Source of the DNA: Paenibacillus caui
GTDB lineage: Bacteria; Bacillota; Bacilli; Paenibacillales; Paenibacillaceae
Assembly: GCF_019904135.1 (NCBI RefSeq)
Contig: NZ_JAIOGQ010000017.1
Coordinates: 38,102-102,101, forward strand
Length of the DNA stretch: 64,000 nucleotides
Reading direction: 5' to 3'
Position numbers and translations under genes: made by a program. Under the pieces are notes generated by a model, which saw nothing but the letters and a program-made list of their open reading frames with translations, made no database searches and had not been told where the DNA came from. Below are positions 9,185 to 18,238 of this stretch, piece after piece; the first letter of the stretch is position 1, and the number at the start of each line of letters is the position of its first letter.

Positions 9185-9280
9185 ATGTCCGATTTCGTAG
9201 GAAAAGGTTTTACTTCAACTGGCGTCATCCTCGTGCTTTTCATCTTGCTGGTAATCATCACCCGCACGTTTTGGCTGTAA
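9185..9280 (+). CDS. YjcZ-family small sporulation protein
   Basis: This is a 31-residue peptide: a short polar head (MSDFVGKGFTSTG) followed by one membrane segment (VILVLFILLVIITRTFWL). It fits the YjcZ/YhdX-like tiny sporulation membrane proteins, in which a short head precedes a VLFILLVIV core. A strong AAGGAGGAG site lies four to five bases before the ATG, and a clean terminator follows, so this is a monocistronic gene. It is usually missed by gene callers. The exact role in the spore is not known. Confidence 0.8.
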   Translation: MSDFVGKGFTSTGVILVLFILLVIITRTFWL

Positions 9281-9309
9281 CAGAATTCATTTAGCGTAAA
9301 CGCATCAAT

Positions 9310-9341
9310 AACCTCCCTGGCTCTGATTAGGGAGGTTTTGA
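9310..9341 (+). terminator. Terminator after the YjcZ-like gene
   Basis: AACCTCCCT pairs with AGGGAGGTT, followed by TTG and a T-containing tail. It also lies just below the end of the germination operon on the other strand. Confidence 0.75.
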
Positions 9342-9362
9342 TGTACAATGGGGCCGGAAGGC

Positions 9363-9572
9363 TTAAACCAGCAGCCATAACACCAAGGAGCCAATCAGAA
9401 AGAGAGCGAATAGACACAGCTGGATCCATCCGAGCGCCAGCGCTATAAATTTTTCCTTCCACATTCCATTCACCCTGTAAACTTGCCGGTCTACGAAGAG
9501 AAGTACAATCCCGGAAACAAAAAACAGGGTGACAACATAAATCATCAACCGCATAAAAACCACGATTATCAC
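9363..9572 (-). CDS. Small two-segment membrane protein at the end of the ger operon
   Basis: This protein of up to 69 residues has two hydrophobic segments (MIYVVTLFFVSGIVLLFV and FIALALGWIQLCLFALFLIG) joined by a polar loop with VDRQVYRVNG. It starts only three bases after the germination gerC gene ends, so it is almost certainly co-transcribed. The true start may be a GTG at 9563, which has AAGGTG at better spacing. I do not recognise a family. Position suggests an accessory subunit of the germinant receptor, like the small D subunits found in some ger operons; that is inference. Confidence 0.6.
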   Translation of the reverse strand: MIIVVFMRLMIYVVTLFFVSGIVLLFVDRQVYRVNGMWKEKFIALALGWIQLCLFALFLIGSLVLWLLV

Positions 9573-9575
9573 ACC

Positions 9576-10814
9576 TTAATCATTTTTGAGGCCGATTCTG
9601 CGGACGGAGGAGTCCACGACAACTTCAATTGGCATACGGGAAAATAAATCCTCCCAGTCGCTTTTTTCATGTATATTGTTTCTCCAAAACGAGCTTTTGT
9701 ATGCACGGACATATTCTCCAAAGCCTACAATGTCCGATTTATCCTTCTGCAGCCGAGTGAGCAGGTTCTCCGCACTCTCTTTAACGATAGAGCTTAAGCG
9801 TTCCTCTACCAATCTTAAACTTTCAGGCGAGCTGACTTTGACGTGTTCGGCCTCCTTTTCGACAAGTCTGGCCTCCAAATGGATTTTGAGCGTTGCGGCA
9901 GGCTTCCCGTCTCTGATTTTGACATTGATTTTAGATTCACGAGCCATCGTGCTTGTCATTACGATCCCCAATGGGGGTACTTGCAAAAGGGCGCTGTAGC
10001 CCGCCGGATCCATCCCTTTTATGGCCATATAAACTCCGATTTCGATTGGCTTCGTTGCACCGATCATGCGATTGTCACGAAAATAGGCCAACCCTCTGAT
10101 CAGAATATTATTTTCACCTCGAATCGAGATATGAGGAAGAAAGGCGTTTTGGCCCCATTTGGACTGATCACTCCAGTATTGTCCGATATCATCACCCGGA
10201 AATTTTCCCATTTCCGTTGATTTTTCGATCATTCCGAGTAAATACAGGGTAGGGACACGTTCCAAAGGAGGCGCAACATTCATAAATTTTGCGGCTTCCA
10301 CATCTGAAACAAGCAGCCAGGTCGACCTGCGAACCTCAGGATTGCGGCGCAAATAATCGTTGATATCGTCAAGTCCTTGTCTCGCGATCGCTTCGCTGAC
10401 GATAATAATTCGGAGATGAATTAAAGTTTTGGGATCCGCGATTTCCTGCTGCAGATTATTCAGGGCATCGTCAAGGGTGTGGCCTACGACTTGCACCACC
10501 CAAACAGGCATTGAAGCGCTGTCGCCAGCTCCACCGCCGCCGGTTCCTCCGGTTCCAGGCCCAAGCGGGACGCGGCCCGGGACGGCGATTTGCGCGGTAA
10601 GACGGATCAGTTTATTTTTTACTGATGGGGGAGTGCTTAAATGAGTTGAATGGGCGTCACTATTTTGTTCGGATGGCGGCGCTTCATCGATAGCCATTCC
10701 GAGAATCAATGCCCGGCTCTCGATTTCCTGACGGTCCCAGCAACCTGTCAAACAGACGATGGACGTACAGAACATCAACAAACACAGTAACCATTTGCTA
10801 ACCGGTCGTTTCAT
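9576..10814 (-). CDS. Germinant receptor lipoprotein subunit, GerAC family
   Basis: This 412-residue lipoprotein is the C subunit of a GerA-type germinant receptor, located on the outside of the spore inner membrane. The start at 10814 gives a short signal peptide ending in the lipobox LTGC (CLTGCWDRQEIESRALILG), which is typical of GerAC. The rest matches the Ger(x)C family pattern, with a Gly/Pro-rich insert around residue 105 that looks like a flexible loop. GGGAGTCCGAGG lies before the ATG. The start overlaps the gerB-like gene by 17 bases, so translation is probably coupled. Nutrient specificity cannot be predicted. Confidence 0.93.
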   Translation of the reverse strand: MKRPVSKWLLCLLMFCTSIVCLTGCWDRQEIESRALILGMAIDEAPPSEQNSDAHSTHLSTPPSVKNKLIRLTAQIAVPGRVPLGPGTGGTGGGGAGDSASMPVWVVQVVGHTLDDALNNLQQEIADPKTLIHLRIIIVSEAIARQGLDDINDYLRRNPEVRRSTWLLVSDVEAAKFMNVAPPLERVPTLYLLGMIEKSTEMGKFPGDDIGQYWSDQSKWGQNAFLPHISIRGENNILIRGLAYFRDNRMIGATKPIEIGVYMAIKGMDPAGYSALLQVPPLGIVMTSTMARESKINVKIRDGKPAATLKIHLEARLVEKEAEHVKVSSPESLRLVEERLSSIVKESAENLLTRLQKDKSDIVGFGEYVRAYKSSFWRNNIHEKSDWEDLFSRMPIEVVVDSSVRRIGLKND

Positions 10815-11913
10815 TACCTCGGACTCCCTTCTGAATAAAGGATATGATGTATAGCAGCAGCGGATACCCAAAGGTTAGGCAAAGCCCCACAATGCTGATC
10901 AGATTCATAGAATCATAAAGCTGAAAAAAATCTTGGGGAATCAAAGAGACGATAAATACAAACGGAATCAAAAAGGTTGCAAGCATCCGGTGATCCTGTA
11001 AATCAAATATTCTTCCAATTAAATATAAAGATATATAGTAGGTTGAAATTAAAGTTGTAAATACAGTAAGGACCCAGACGATAATAAAGATCCCGTCGAC
11101 TCTTTGCAGGCCGCTGACGGAAATCGAAGAGCTTCGCGCCAGCTCAAGTGTCGGGTACACCATCTCTTTCATTTCTTCCGCTCCAAATACCGCAGTGCTG
11201 GCAGTCACGATAAACAAATATAATGCGCCTGCGCAGGCAATCGACCAGAAGCTGCAGTTAAGAGCCTTTTGGGGCTTGCTCATGTGCGGAATGACCATGG
11301 CCAAAATAAATGAAACCTGAAACAGCCCCATAATGGTCAGAGCTCCGCTGATCACGTTCTTCGGATGGATCCCAGTAAAAGGGAGCAGATTCAGATAATC
11401 CGCATTTCGGAGAGAACCGATCAGAATGATTAGCCCCGGCACCAGGATAAAGGGCAGATAGAACGTGTGAATGTAACTGAATTTGATGATATTGCGCCGT
11501 GCGGATAACGCAGTAAGAGACAGCAGCATAATAGCCGTTATTTCTGGGGGAGTCCGGGGAAGCACGATCAGCGAGATAGCTTCCGCAGTTTCGCGGACGA
11601 TCCCCCCTGTCACGAGCAGGAACATCAGTATAAGGGTGAAGCAGAACAGCAGGGTAGGCCACTTGCCGATCAGCTTCCCGCTGTACACGACTATATTTTC
11701 CTTTGGGAATCTCCTGCCGACCAGTGACAACGGAATCAGGGAAATACAAGAGAACACAATGCCTAGCAATGTGACGAGAGGACCTCCGCTGTCTGCTGCC
11801 TGAGCCATATAAGTGGGAAAAGTAAGCACGCCGATGCCTACAATGCTGCTGATGACAATGGCCTGTGTTTGCAATGGTGTAATTTGTCCGGTTGGTGTGG
11901 AACGGTTCATCAC
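10798..11913 (-). CDS. Germinant receptor permease subunit, GerAB family
   Basis: This 371-residue protein is an APC-superfamily-like spore permease with about ten membrane segments (for example AIVISSIVGIGVLTFPTY, LLFCFTLILMFLLVTGG and FILAMVIPHMSKP). GerAB subunits bind the small-molecule germinant. Its ATG overlaps the stop of the gerA-like gene in an ATGA arrangement, which fixes the start. The gerC-like gene follows with overlap. The order A-B-C is the standard tricistronic ger operon. Confidence 0.93.
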   Translation of the reverse strand: MMNRSTPTGQITPLQTQAIVISSIVGIGVLTFPTYMAQAADSGGPLVTLLGIVFSCISLIPLSLVGRRFPKENIVVYSGKLIGKWPTLLFCFTLILMFLLVTGGIVRETAEAISLIVLPRTPPEITAIMLLSLTALSARRNIIKFSYIHTFYLPFILVPGLIILIGSLRNADYLNLLPFTGIHPKNVISGALTIMGLFQVSFILAMVIPHMSKPQKALNCSFWSIACAGALYLFIVTASTAVFGAEEMKEMVYPTLELARSSSISVSGLQRVDGIFIIVWVLTVFTTLISTYYISLYLIGRIFDLQDHRMLATFLIPFVFIVSLIPQDFFQLYDSMNLISIVGLCLTFGYPLLLYIISFIQKGVRGNETTG

Positions 11914-13529
11914 GGATTCTCCTTGCGAGTCGGCCCTTTAAATGCCGAGTCCATAGGTGATTTAGCAGTTTTTTTGGCTTGACGTCGTTTATTGACCGGG
12001 TGTAAGTAGCTTGGACGATTGGGTATCCACCACAAAGGCCCGCGCATCAGGGAATCTTTGATGCCCTGCCAGCTTCCCGGTACGATCGGCGCTACATACG
12101 GGACACCGAAGGATTCAAGCGACAACAGGTGATTCACGATCAGGATGAGGCCGATCATTACTCCGTATAGCCCGAAGGTGCCTGCAAGAAAAATGAGTGG
12201 GAAGCGGAGCATGCGAAGCGCGATAGCCGCATTATAGGCAGGCGTTGCGAACGATCCGATTGTCGTCAGGGCGACGATCACAACTGTAATGGGACTGCAG
12301 AAGCCGGCGGATACGGCTGCTTGCCCGATGACGAGCACACCGACGATGGACAAAGCGCCCCCGATCATTTGCGGAAGCCTGATGGTCGCTTCCCTTAATA
12401 CTTCCATAGAAACTTCAATAATTAACACTTCGATGAAAGCCGGGAAAGGCACGCCCGCCCTGCCTCCCGCTACGGCCACCGCGAAATCGGTAGGCAGCAG
12501 CTCCGGGTTAAAGGAAATCACGGACACATAGAGCGCGGGAGTTATCAACGAGAAAATAAGTGCAATCAAACGCACCATGCGAATCAAGCTGGCAATCATA
12601 AACCGCTCGGTATAATCATCCAGAGTCTGATAAAATTGGGCAAACACCGTCGGAATGATTAGAGCGAACGGGGAATTGTCCACCATAATGGCCACTCTGC
12701 CTTCAATGAGCGCTGCGGCAGTCTTGTCCGGTCTTTCCGTGCTTTGAATTTGCGGAAAAGGGGACATGGGATGGTCTTCGATAAATTGCTCGATATAACC
12801 GGCGTCGATAATGGCGTCCGTGTCGATTTTGGACAGACGGCTCAAGGCTTCATCAACCAGCTGCGGATTGACGATTCCTTCTATATAGCAAACGGCTACC
12901 CTTGATCTGGTCCTTCTGCCAATTGGACTTATCTTGATTCGCAGATCATTGGATTGCAGCCGGCCACGCAGAAGCGACAAATTGGTTTCGAGAACTTCTA
13001 CAAATCCTTCCCGCGCTCCGCGGATCACTTGCTCAGTTTGCGGCTGCTCAATGCCCCGCTTTTCAATCTTTCGGGTTTGCAGCACCAGGGATTCAGGAGC
13101 TCCGTCAATCAGCAAGACCGTACTGCCCTGCATAATGGAGTTAAGCAGTTTTTCCGCTTCTGTCTCCTTCATGCCACCCGTTACAAGCAGGCAATCTTTC
13201 AGGAGGACATCCGGGAGCTCCTTCAAGTCTATAACTTTAAAATTGAGCTGCGGCGGGATGTTCATCAGAGGTTTCAGGATGGCTTCGTGGATCAGAATAT
13301 GATCGACAACCGATGCCATAAATATGGCGGCAGCTTCTATTTCGCCGAAGACCCTGAATCTTCGCACGATCAGGTCGTCGCTTTCGCCCAGGAAGGAATG
13401 GATGGCCTCAAGCTTGTCCTCGAGAGAGGGTGAGGCCAGTTGGACGGTTGTACCCGGTGTCATACGCGACTCTACCGGCTCGTGCTTTCCGGCTTTGTAG
13501 GTTTCAAAGATTTGCTTCCAGCTGGACAT
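11910..13529 (-). CDS. Germinant receptor subunit, GerAA family
   Basis: This 539-residue protein has a soluble N-terminal half with the Ger family pattern (LLIDGAPESLVLQTRKIEKR, then RGAREGFVEVLETNLSLLR and NDLRIKISPIGRRTRSRVAV). Several C-terminal membrane segments follow (MVRLIALIFSLITPALYVSV, IGLILIVNHLLSLESFG). The ATG at 13529 follows GGAGGAGG by six bases. This is the first gene of the A-B-C-small protein operon. Such operons are normally under sigma-G control; I did not find a convincing sigma-G promoter. It shares no operator-like sequence with the divergent GbsR gene. Confidence 0.94.
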   Translation of the reverse strand: MSSWKQIFETYKAGKHEPVESRMTPGTTVQLASPSLEDKLEAIHSFLGESDDLIVRRFRVFGEIEAAAIFMASVVDHILIHEAILKPLMNIPPQLNFKVIDLKELPDVLLKDCLLVTGGMKETEAEKLLNSIMQGSTVLLIDGAPESLVLQTRKIEKRGIEQPQTEQVIRGAREGFVEVLETNLSLLRGRLQSNDLRIKISPIGRRTRSRVAVCYIEGIVNPQLVDEALSRLSKIDTDAIIDAGYIEQFIEDHPMSPFPQIQSTERPDKTAAALIEGRVAIMVDNSPFALIIPTVFAQFYQTLDDYTERFMIASLIRMVRLIALIFSLITPALYVSVISFNPELLPTDFAVAVAGGRAGVPFPAFIEVLIIEVSMEVLREATIRLPQMIGGALSIVGVLVIGQAAVSAGFCSPITVVIVALTTIGSFATPAYNAAIALRMLRFPLIFLAGTFGLYGVMIGLILIVNHLLSLESFGVPYVAPIVPGSWQGIKDSLMRGPLWWIPNRPSYLHPVNKRRQAKKTAKSPMDSAFKGPTRKENP

Positions 13530-13728
13530 GTGAAATCCTCCTCCGTCCGGTCTGCATTTCAAAGTTATTTATCTCCAGTCAGGAAGTGAATTATGTATCT
13601 TGAGGGGTTTCTTTACATTTAATTTGCACTTTCATACAATAATGAGAGGCATGCGCTTTGCCTGCTATGAAAGATTATTATTATGGACAAGACAGCAGCA
13701 TGAGTCATTTTCACGGGAGGTTGCAGCT

Positions 13729-14292
13729 ATGGGCTTTGAACAGCTTACTTCGGAAGAACAAGCTGATGTAATGCGAATACGAAAGCGGGTAATCGAAGCC
13801 ATCGGGAGTAACATGGACCTGTACGGAATCACCCAGTCAACCGGCCATTTATACGGACTGATGTTCTTTGCGGATAAGCCGATGACGCTGGATGAGATGG
13901 GACGGGAAATGAAAATGAGCAAGACGAGCATGAGCACGGGGGTCCGCAATCTGCTCGAGTTGAAGATGGTCAATAAAGTGTGGGAAAAAGGCTCACGCAA
14001 GGATTTATATGAAGTAGAGTATGATTGGCATCAAACGTTTGTTGATTTCTTCGCGATCGAGTGGAGAAGAGCGGTGGAGAGCAATCGGAATTCGCTGCGG
14101 CGTTCCATCGCCGAAATCGACCGTTTGCTGAAGGAACTGGAGGCATCCGTTTCGGGAGAGGAAGGACCTTATAAACAGATTTTGCTCAATGACAAGGGGA
14201 AAATAGAGAATGCTATGGATTATTATGCCTGGCTTGAACGGCTGATAGATGTCATGGAGAGCGGCGATATTTTCGATCTGGTGCCAAAATGA
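13729..14292 (+). CDS. GbsR-family MarR-like regulator (orphan paralog)
   Basis: This is a 187-residue winged-helix regulator. The helix-turn-helix region PMTLDEMGREMKMSKTSMSTGVRNL is nearly identical to that of the gbsR gene at 21563-22108, and both end in a very similar IFDLVPK/IFELVPK tail. GbsR of Bacillus represses choline uptake and glycine betaine synthesis and senses choline. Here no choline or betaine gene is adjacent: the neighbours are a germination operon and pst. The start at 13729 is chosen for CGGGAGG eight bases upstream; the open frame extends earlier without a good site. The target is unknown. Confidence 0.85.
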   Translation: MGFEQLTSEEQADVMRIRKRVIEAIGSNMDLYGITQSTGHLYGLMFFADKPMTLDEMGREMKMSKTSMSTGVRNLLELKMVNKVWEKGSRKDLYEVEYDWHQTFVDFFAIEWRRAVESNRNSLRRSIAEIDRLLKELEASVSGEEGPYKQILLNDKGKIENAMDYYAWLERLIDVMESGDIFDLVPK

Positions 14293-14350
14293 AAAAGATC
14301 GGCGAACTAGCGGGAACCGGTTTCCCGGATTATAGGGGTTCTAATAGGCG

Positions 14351-14403
14351 AGGGGCTGTCCTAATCGTAGTTTTTTCGACTACTGTAGGACAGCCCCTTC
14401 TGC
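14351..14403. terminator. Bidirectional terminator between gbsR paralog and pstB
   Basis: A 13-bp stem (AGGGGCTGTCCTA with TAGGACAGCCCCT) has a long loop that may pair internally. It sits between convergent genes. Confidence 0.85.
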
Positions 14404-14404
14404 T

Positions 14405-15160
14405 TTATCCGAAACGTCCGGAAATATATTCCTGCGTCATCGGATCGGACGGATTGGTGAAGATCACATCTGTCTTATCATATTCAATCAGCTTACCCAT
14501 GTAAAAGTAAGCGGTATGGCCCGAAATCCGGGCAGCCTGCTGCATATTATGCGTCACGATGACGATGCACAGCTGCTCCTTGAGCTGGAGGATCAGCTCT
14601 TCGATTTTGGCTGTGGAAACCGGATCCAGCGCCGAAGCCGGTTCATCGAGCAGCAAAATCTTCGGCTGCACCGACAGCGCGCGTGCGATGCAGAGGCGCT
14701 GCTGCTGGCCGCCTGAAAGGGAGAGGGCGGATTGATGGAGCCGGTCCTTGACTTCGTCCCAGAGGGCGGCTTTCCGCAGGCTGTCCTCCACAATTTGATC
14801 CAGCTGCTTCTTGTTCTTGATGCCATGATATTTGGGCCCGAAAGCGATATTGGCATAAATGGATTTATAAAACGGATTCGGCCGCTGCCAAACCATGCCG
14901 ATGCTTTGGCGAAGCACCGTAACATCGGTATCCGGCGCGTTAATGTTGCGCCCGTTAATCCAGATGCTTCCTGTCATCCGCGAGCCCGGAATTTCATCGT
15001 TCATCCGGTTTAATGCTCTGAGAAAGGTGGATTTGCCGCAGCCGGATGGGCCGATCAGAGCCGTAACCGAATTTTCGGGAAAAGACAGATCGACCCCTTT
15101 TACGGCTTCGTTTTGTCCGTAATAGATTTTAAGATTCTCGGTCCGAAGGATATCCGTCAT
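14405..15160 (-). CDS. pstB: Phosphate ABC transporter ATP-binding protein PstB
   Basis: This 251-residue ABC ATPase has Walker [10 protein letters not shown], the Q-loop region MVWQRPNPF, the signature [15 protein letters not shown], Walker [14 protein letters not shown] and the switch histidine in [21 protein letters not shown] and the C-terminal [17 protein letters not shown] are typical of PstB. It energises high-affinity phosphate import through PstCA. It is the last gene of pstS-C-A-B; phoU is not present after it. The terminator at 14351-14403 ends the operon. Confidence 0.97.
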   Translation of the reverse strand: MTDILRTENLKIYYGQNEAVKGVDLSFPENSVTALIGPSGCGKSTFLRALNRMNDEIPGSRMTGSIWINGRNINAPDTDVTVLRQSIGMVWQRPNPFYKSIYANIAFGPKYHGIKNKKQLDQIVEDSLRKAALWDEVKDRLHQSALSLSGGQQQRLCIARALSVQPKILLLDEPASALDPVSTAKIEELILQLKEQLCIVIVTHNMQQAARISGHTAYFYMGKLIEYDKTDVIFTNPSDPMTQEYISGRFG

Positions 15161-15201
15161 CGGTTCATGTCTCCAATTCTAATGTTTTGAAATTTGCCAT
15201 T

Positions 15202-16089
15202 CTATTTGATCGAAGTAAACTTGCGGTACAGCAGCCGGCCGACCCAGCGTGCCAGCAGGTTAAAGATCAGCACCATCAGTACAAGCACGGCGGAAGCGCC
15301 TGCGGCAATTTCGGCTGCGTCGGGCGCAATGCCTTCGCTGTTCACTTTCCAGATATGGACGGAGAGAGTCTCCGCCGGGCGCATCGGGTTAATTGGCGAA
15401 TTCAGACTCATCGGATTCCAGTCCGTGAAATCAAGCCGCGGCGTGGTCATCCCCGCGGTGAACAGCAAGGCTGCGGCCTCCCCGAAAATCCGTCCTGCCG
15501 CCAGAATGGTGCCGGTGATGATCGCGGGAAGGGCAACCGGGAACAAGATGGAAGTGATAATCTTCCAGTGGGACAGCCCCATCGCAAGCCCGGCCTCTTT
15601 TTGTTCTTTCGGCACGTTCCGGAAAGCTTGTTCAGTAACCCGAACCATCAGCGGCATATTGAAGATCGTCAGAACAAGCGCTCCGGACAGCACGGAAAAT
15701 CCGAAATTGAATGTATTGACGATAAGCAGCAAGCCGAACAGGCCTACTACGATGGAAGGGAAGGAGGACAATACCTCAACGACAAGGCGGACGGCAGCCG
15801 TCAGCCGGCCTCCCTTTGCATATTCAGCCATATAAATCCCGGCTCCGATGCCGAGTGGAATGGTAATGATCAGCGTCAGCACCAGCAGATACAGCGAGTT
15901 GAACAGCTGAGGCCCGATACCGCCGCCAGCTCTAATGGTTTCCGGTACCGACGTCAGAAAGTCCCAGCTAATATGACTAAGGCCTCTGACAAGAATATAG
16001 CCAAGCATGCCAAGCAGAATGGCGATGATCAGCAGTGAAAAAGCAACGATGACTCCCGTAGCGATGCGGTCTTTAAGCTTTGCGCTCAT
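15202..16089 (-). CDS. pstA: Phosphate ABC transporter permease PstA
   Basis: This 295-residue inner-membrane permease has six predicted segments and the conserved EAA-type loop (GLAMGLSHWKIITSILFPVALPAI). The motif GGIGPQLFNSLYLLVLTLII is characteristic of PstA. Its ATG overlaps the pstC stop (ATGA), so the two permease genes are translationally coupled. It forms the channel with PstC. Confidence 0.97.
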   Translation of the reverse strand: MSAKLKDRIATGVIVAFSLLIIAILLGMLGYILVRGLSHISWDFLTSVPETIRAGGGIGPQLFNSLYLLVLTLIITIPLGIGAGIYMAEYAKGGRLTAAVRLVVEVLSSFPSIVVGLFGLLLIVNTFNFGFSVLSGALVLTIFNMPLMVRVTEQAFRNVPKEQKEAGLAMGLSHWKIITSILFPVALPAIITGTILAAGRIFGEAAALLFTAGMTTPRLDFTDWNPMSLNSPINPMRPAETLSVHIWKVNSEGIAPDAAEIAAGASAVLVLMVLIFNLLARWVGRLLYRKFTSIK

Positions 16090-16985
16090 ATTTTAGCTCT
16101 CCTTTCCAGCAAACGGACAACAAAGACGAATACAAAGGTCATGAAGAGCAGAATGAGCGCCATGCTCCAAAGGGCGTTATTTTGTGCGGAACCCATAACC
16201 GTATTGCTCATGTTCAAAGTGATCACACTGGTCAAAGTAGAGGCGGATTCGAACAGCGATCTCGGGATATGCGGCGCATTCCCGATAACCATCTGAACGG
16301 CGAGCGCCTCGCCGAAAGCGCGCGCCATGCCGAGCACGACCCCGGTCAGCACTGAAGGCATTACCGTCGGGAGCACGACGCCGGCAATCGTCTGCCACCG
16401 CGTTGCGCCTAGACCATAGGAAGCCTCTTTGAGATTGCGGGGCAGCGAGCCCAGCGCATCAGTGGCGATACTCGTAATCGTAGGCAGTATCATAATGGAC
16501 AAGACCAGCGAGCCTGCGGCTACGCCAATGCCCTGACCTGGAAAAATATCGCGCAAAAACGGTACGAGTACGCTCAAGCCGATAAAGCCGTAAACAACAG
16601 ACGGGATGCCGGCAAGCAGCTCGACAACCGGCTGCAGCACTTTTTTGCCCCAGCTTGGCATAATTTCCGTCATAAACAAGGCTGCACAAACACTCAGCGG
16701 ACTGGCAATTACAGCAGCCAGCAGAGACGTAATAAACGAACCGAAAATAAACGGAAGCGCGCCGAACTGGTTGTTATCAGGCAGCCATTCCGTTCCAAAC
16801 AGAAATTCGGACAAGCTGATGCCGTTAACGGCAAACGTGGAAACGCCTTTGCTGGCAACAAAATATACGATTGAAAAAATAACAACAATAAGTAAAGTGA
16901 CGCAGAAGGTCGTATAAATCCGCCCGATCCATTCTTCCGCCCGATGTTTGCGGAATAGAAGGGGGGTTTCTTGTTTAGCTTTCAT
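16086..16985 (-). CDS. pstC: Phosphate ABC transporter permease PstC
   Basis: This 299-residue permease has six predicted membrane segments. PstC hallmarks are GIPSVVYGFIGLSVLVPFLR in the middle and the EAA loop ASYGLGATRWQTIAGVVLPTVMPS. The start at 16985 (MKAKQETP) is preferred over upstream ATGs because GAAAGG precedes it and it gives the usual short cytoplasmic N-terminus. The gap of about 100 bases to pstS may hold a processing site, as pstS is normally made in excess; I see no strong terminator there. Confidence 0.96.
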   Translation of the reverse strand: MKAKQETPLLFRKHRAEEWIGRIYTTFCVTLLIVVIFSIVYFVASKGVSTFAVNGISLSEFLFGTEWLPDNNQFGALPFIFGSFITSLLAAVIASPLSVCAALFMTEIMPSWGKKVLQPVVELLAGIPSVVYGFIGLSVLVPFLRDIFPGQGIGVAAGSLVLSIMILPTITSIATDALGSLPRNLKEASYGLGATRWQTIAGVVLPTVMPSVLTGVVLGMARAFGEALAVQMVIGNAPHIPRSLFESASTLTSVITLNMSNTVMGSAQNNALWSMALILLFMTFVFVFVVRLLERRAKI

Positions 16986-17091
16986 GGATGGCCTTCTTTC
17001 TCTCATTTGAATATTTAATATTAAAACGTGAAAATAGAGGCGGAAGGCTTGCGCCTTCGGCCTCCTGACTCGCAAATGTCAAGCTTGATTA

Positions 17092-18030
17092 TTATTTATT
17101 TGTTACGTTGCCTTTAACGTCGCGGACAACTTGCATTTTGGATACCGGAATGTAACCCATTTCTACAACGTCGCCATTTTGAACTTCATCGGACAGCATG
17201 TAGTCCAGGAAGGCTTTGGTTGTTGCATCAGGTTCACCCTTTGTATACATGTGCTCGTAAGCCCATACCGGATATTTGCCGGCAGCAACGTTATCTGCAG
17301 TGGCGTCTACACCGTCATATTGCAGAGGCTGAACTGTATCATCGATGTAGGAAAGAGCGAGGTAACCGATAGCCCCTGGCGTTTCTTTAACGAGCTTTTT
17401 AACTGTGCCTGAGGAATCTTCCTGAATCGAACCTTGCAAATCCGGAGCTTTCTGACCGAGCGCAAATTTTTCAAATGTCGCACGAGTACCGGAGCTGCCA
17501 GGACGGTTTACGATAACGATTTTTTGATCTTTACCTTGAACATCTTTCCAGTTCGTAATTTTGCCGGTGAAAATATCGACAAGCTGCTGCTTCGTCAGAT
17601 TGGTTACGCCAACTTCCTTGTTAACAACCGCAGCCATGGCAACTACGGCTACTTGATGGTCTTTCAGCTCAGCCGCTTTGCTGGCATCGTCAATCTTCTC
17701 TTCAGCAAAAACGTCGGAGTTACCGATTTGAACTTGTCCTTCAGATACCTGCGTAAGTCCTGTTCCGCTGCCGCCGCCTTGTACTTGAATGGATACGCCG
17801 CTGTTCGTTTCGGAGAATTTTTTACCCGCTTGGTCAACAAGCGGCTGCAGGGCAGTGGAGCCGGATGCGATAATCGAACCGCTCAATTTCGTTTCAGCAG
17901 ATTTATTGTTTGAGGCGCTGCTGCCGTTTGAAGCGCTGCTGCCTTGTGAATTGTTGTTGTTTCCGCATGCTGCAAGCGAGACACTGAAAGCCAGAGTTAG
18001 CGCAAGTAAAACGGATTTTTTAAGTTTCAT
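17092..18030 (-). CDS. pstS: Phosphate-binding lipoprotein PstS
   Basis: This 312-residue solute-binding protein starts with a lipoprotein signal peptide (lipobox LAAC, then a Ser/Asn-rich linker). The mature domain has IIASGSTALQPLVDQAG, GGGSGTGLTQV and RPGSSGTRATFEKFAL, the residues that cradle phosphate in PstS. The ATG at 18030 is preferred over 18048 because GGGGGA lies at suitable spacing and MKLKK starts a normal signal peptide. It is the first gene of the pst operon and has a clear Pho box upstream. Confidence 0.96.
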   Translation of the reverse strand: MKLKKSVLLALTLAFSVSLAACGNNNNSQGSSASNGSSASNNKSAETKLSGSIIASGSTALQPLVDQAGKKFSETNSGVSIQVQGGGSGTGLTQVSEGQVQIGNSDVFAEEKIDDASKAAELKDHQVAVVAMAAVVNKEVGVTNLTKQQLVDIFTGKITNWKDVQGKDQKIVIVNRPGSSGTRATFEKFALGQKAPDLQGSIQEDSSGTVKKLVKETPGAIGYLALSYIDDTVQPLQYDGVDATADNVAAGKYPVWAYEHMYTKGEPDATTKAFLDYMLSDEVQNGDVVEMGYIPVSKMQVVRDVKGNVTNK

Positions 18031-18103
18031 GACGAAGGATTCCCCCATATTTTGTATTTGAATTTCGGCAGGCTTGTTTACGTGTTTCCCGCCAACAACT
18101 CAA

Positions 18104-18157
18104 ATTATAGAAGGCGATCATTTGTGAGAAGTCAAAACAATGTAAACGGAATGATAA
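18104..18157 (-). promoter_or_regulatory. Pho box and promoter of the pst operon
   Basis: On the minus strand three hexamers TTATCA, TTTACA and TTGACT (18130-18157) repeat every 11 bases, the PhoP recognition pattern. A perfect TATAAT lies 20 bases downstream (18104-18109) with no consensus -35, as expected for a PhoP-activated promoter. Induction by phosphate starvation is inferred. Confidence 0.75.
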
Positions 18158-18238
18158 AAATTACAATAATTTATCTATAGTATTATAGAAAAAGTATATA
18201 ATAAAGCAGGAGTAAAGCTGCCGCAAGCAGGGAGGCTT

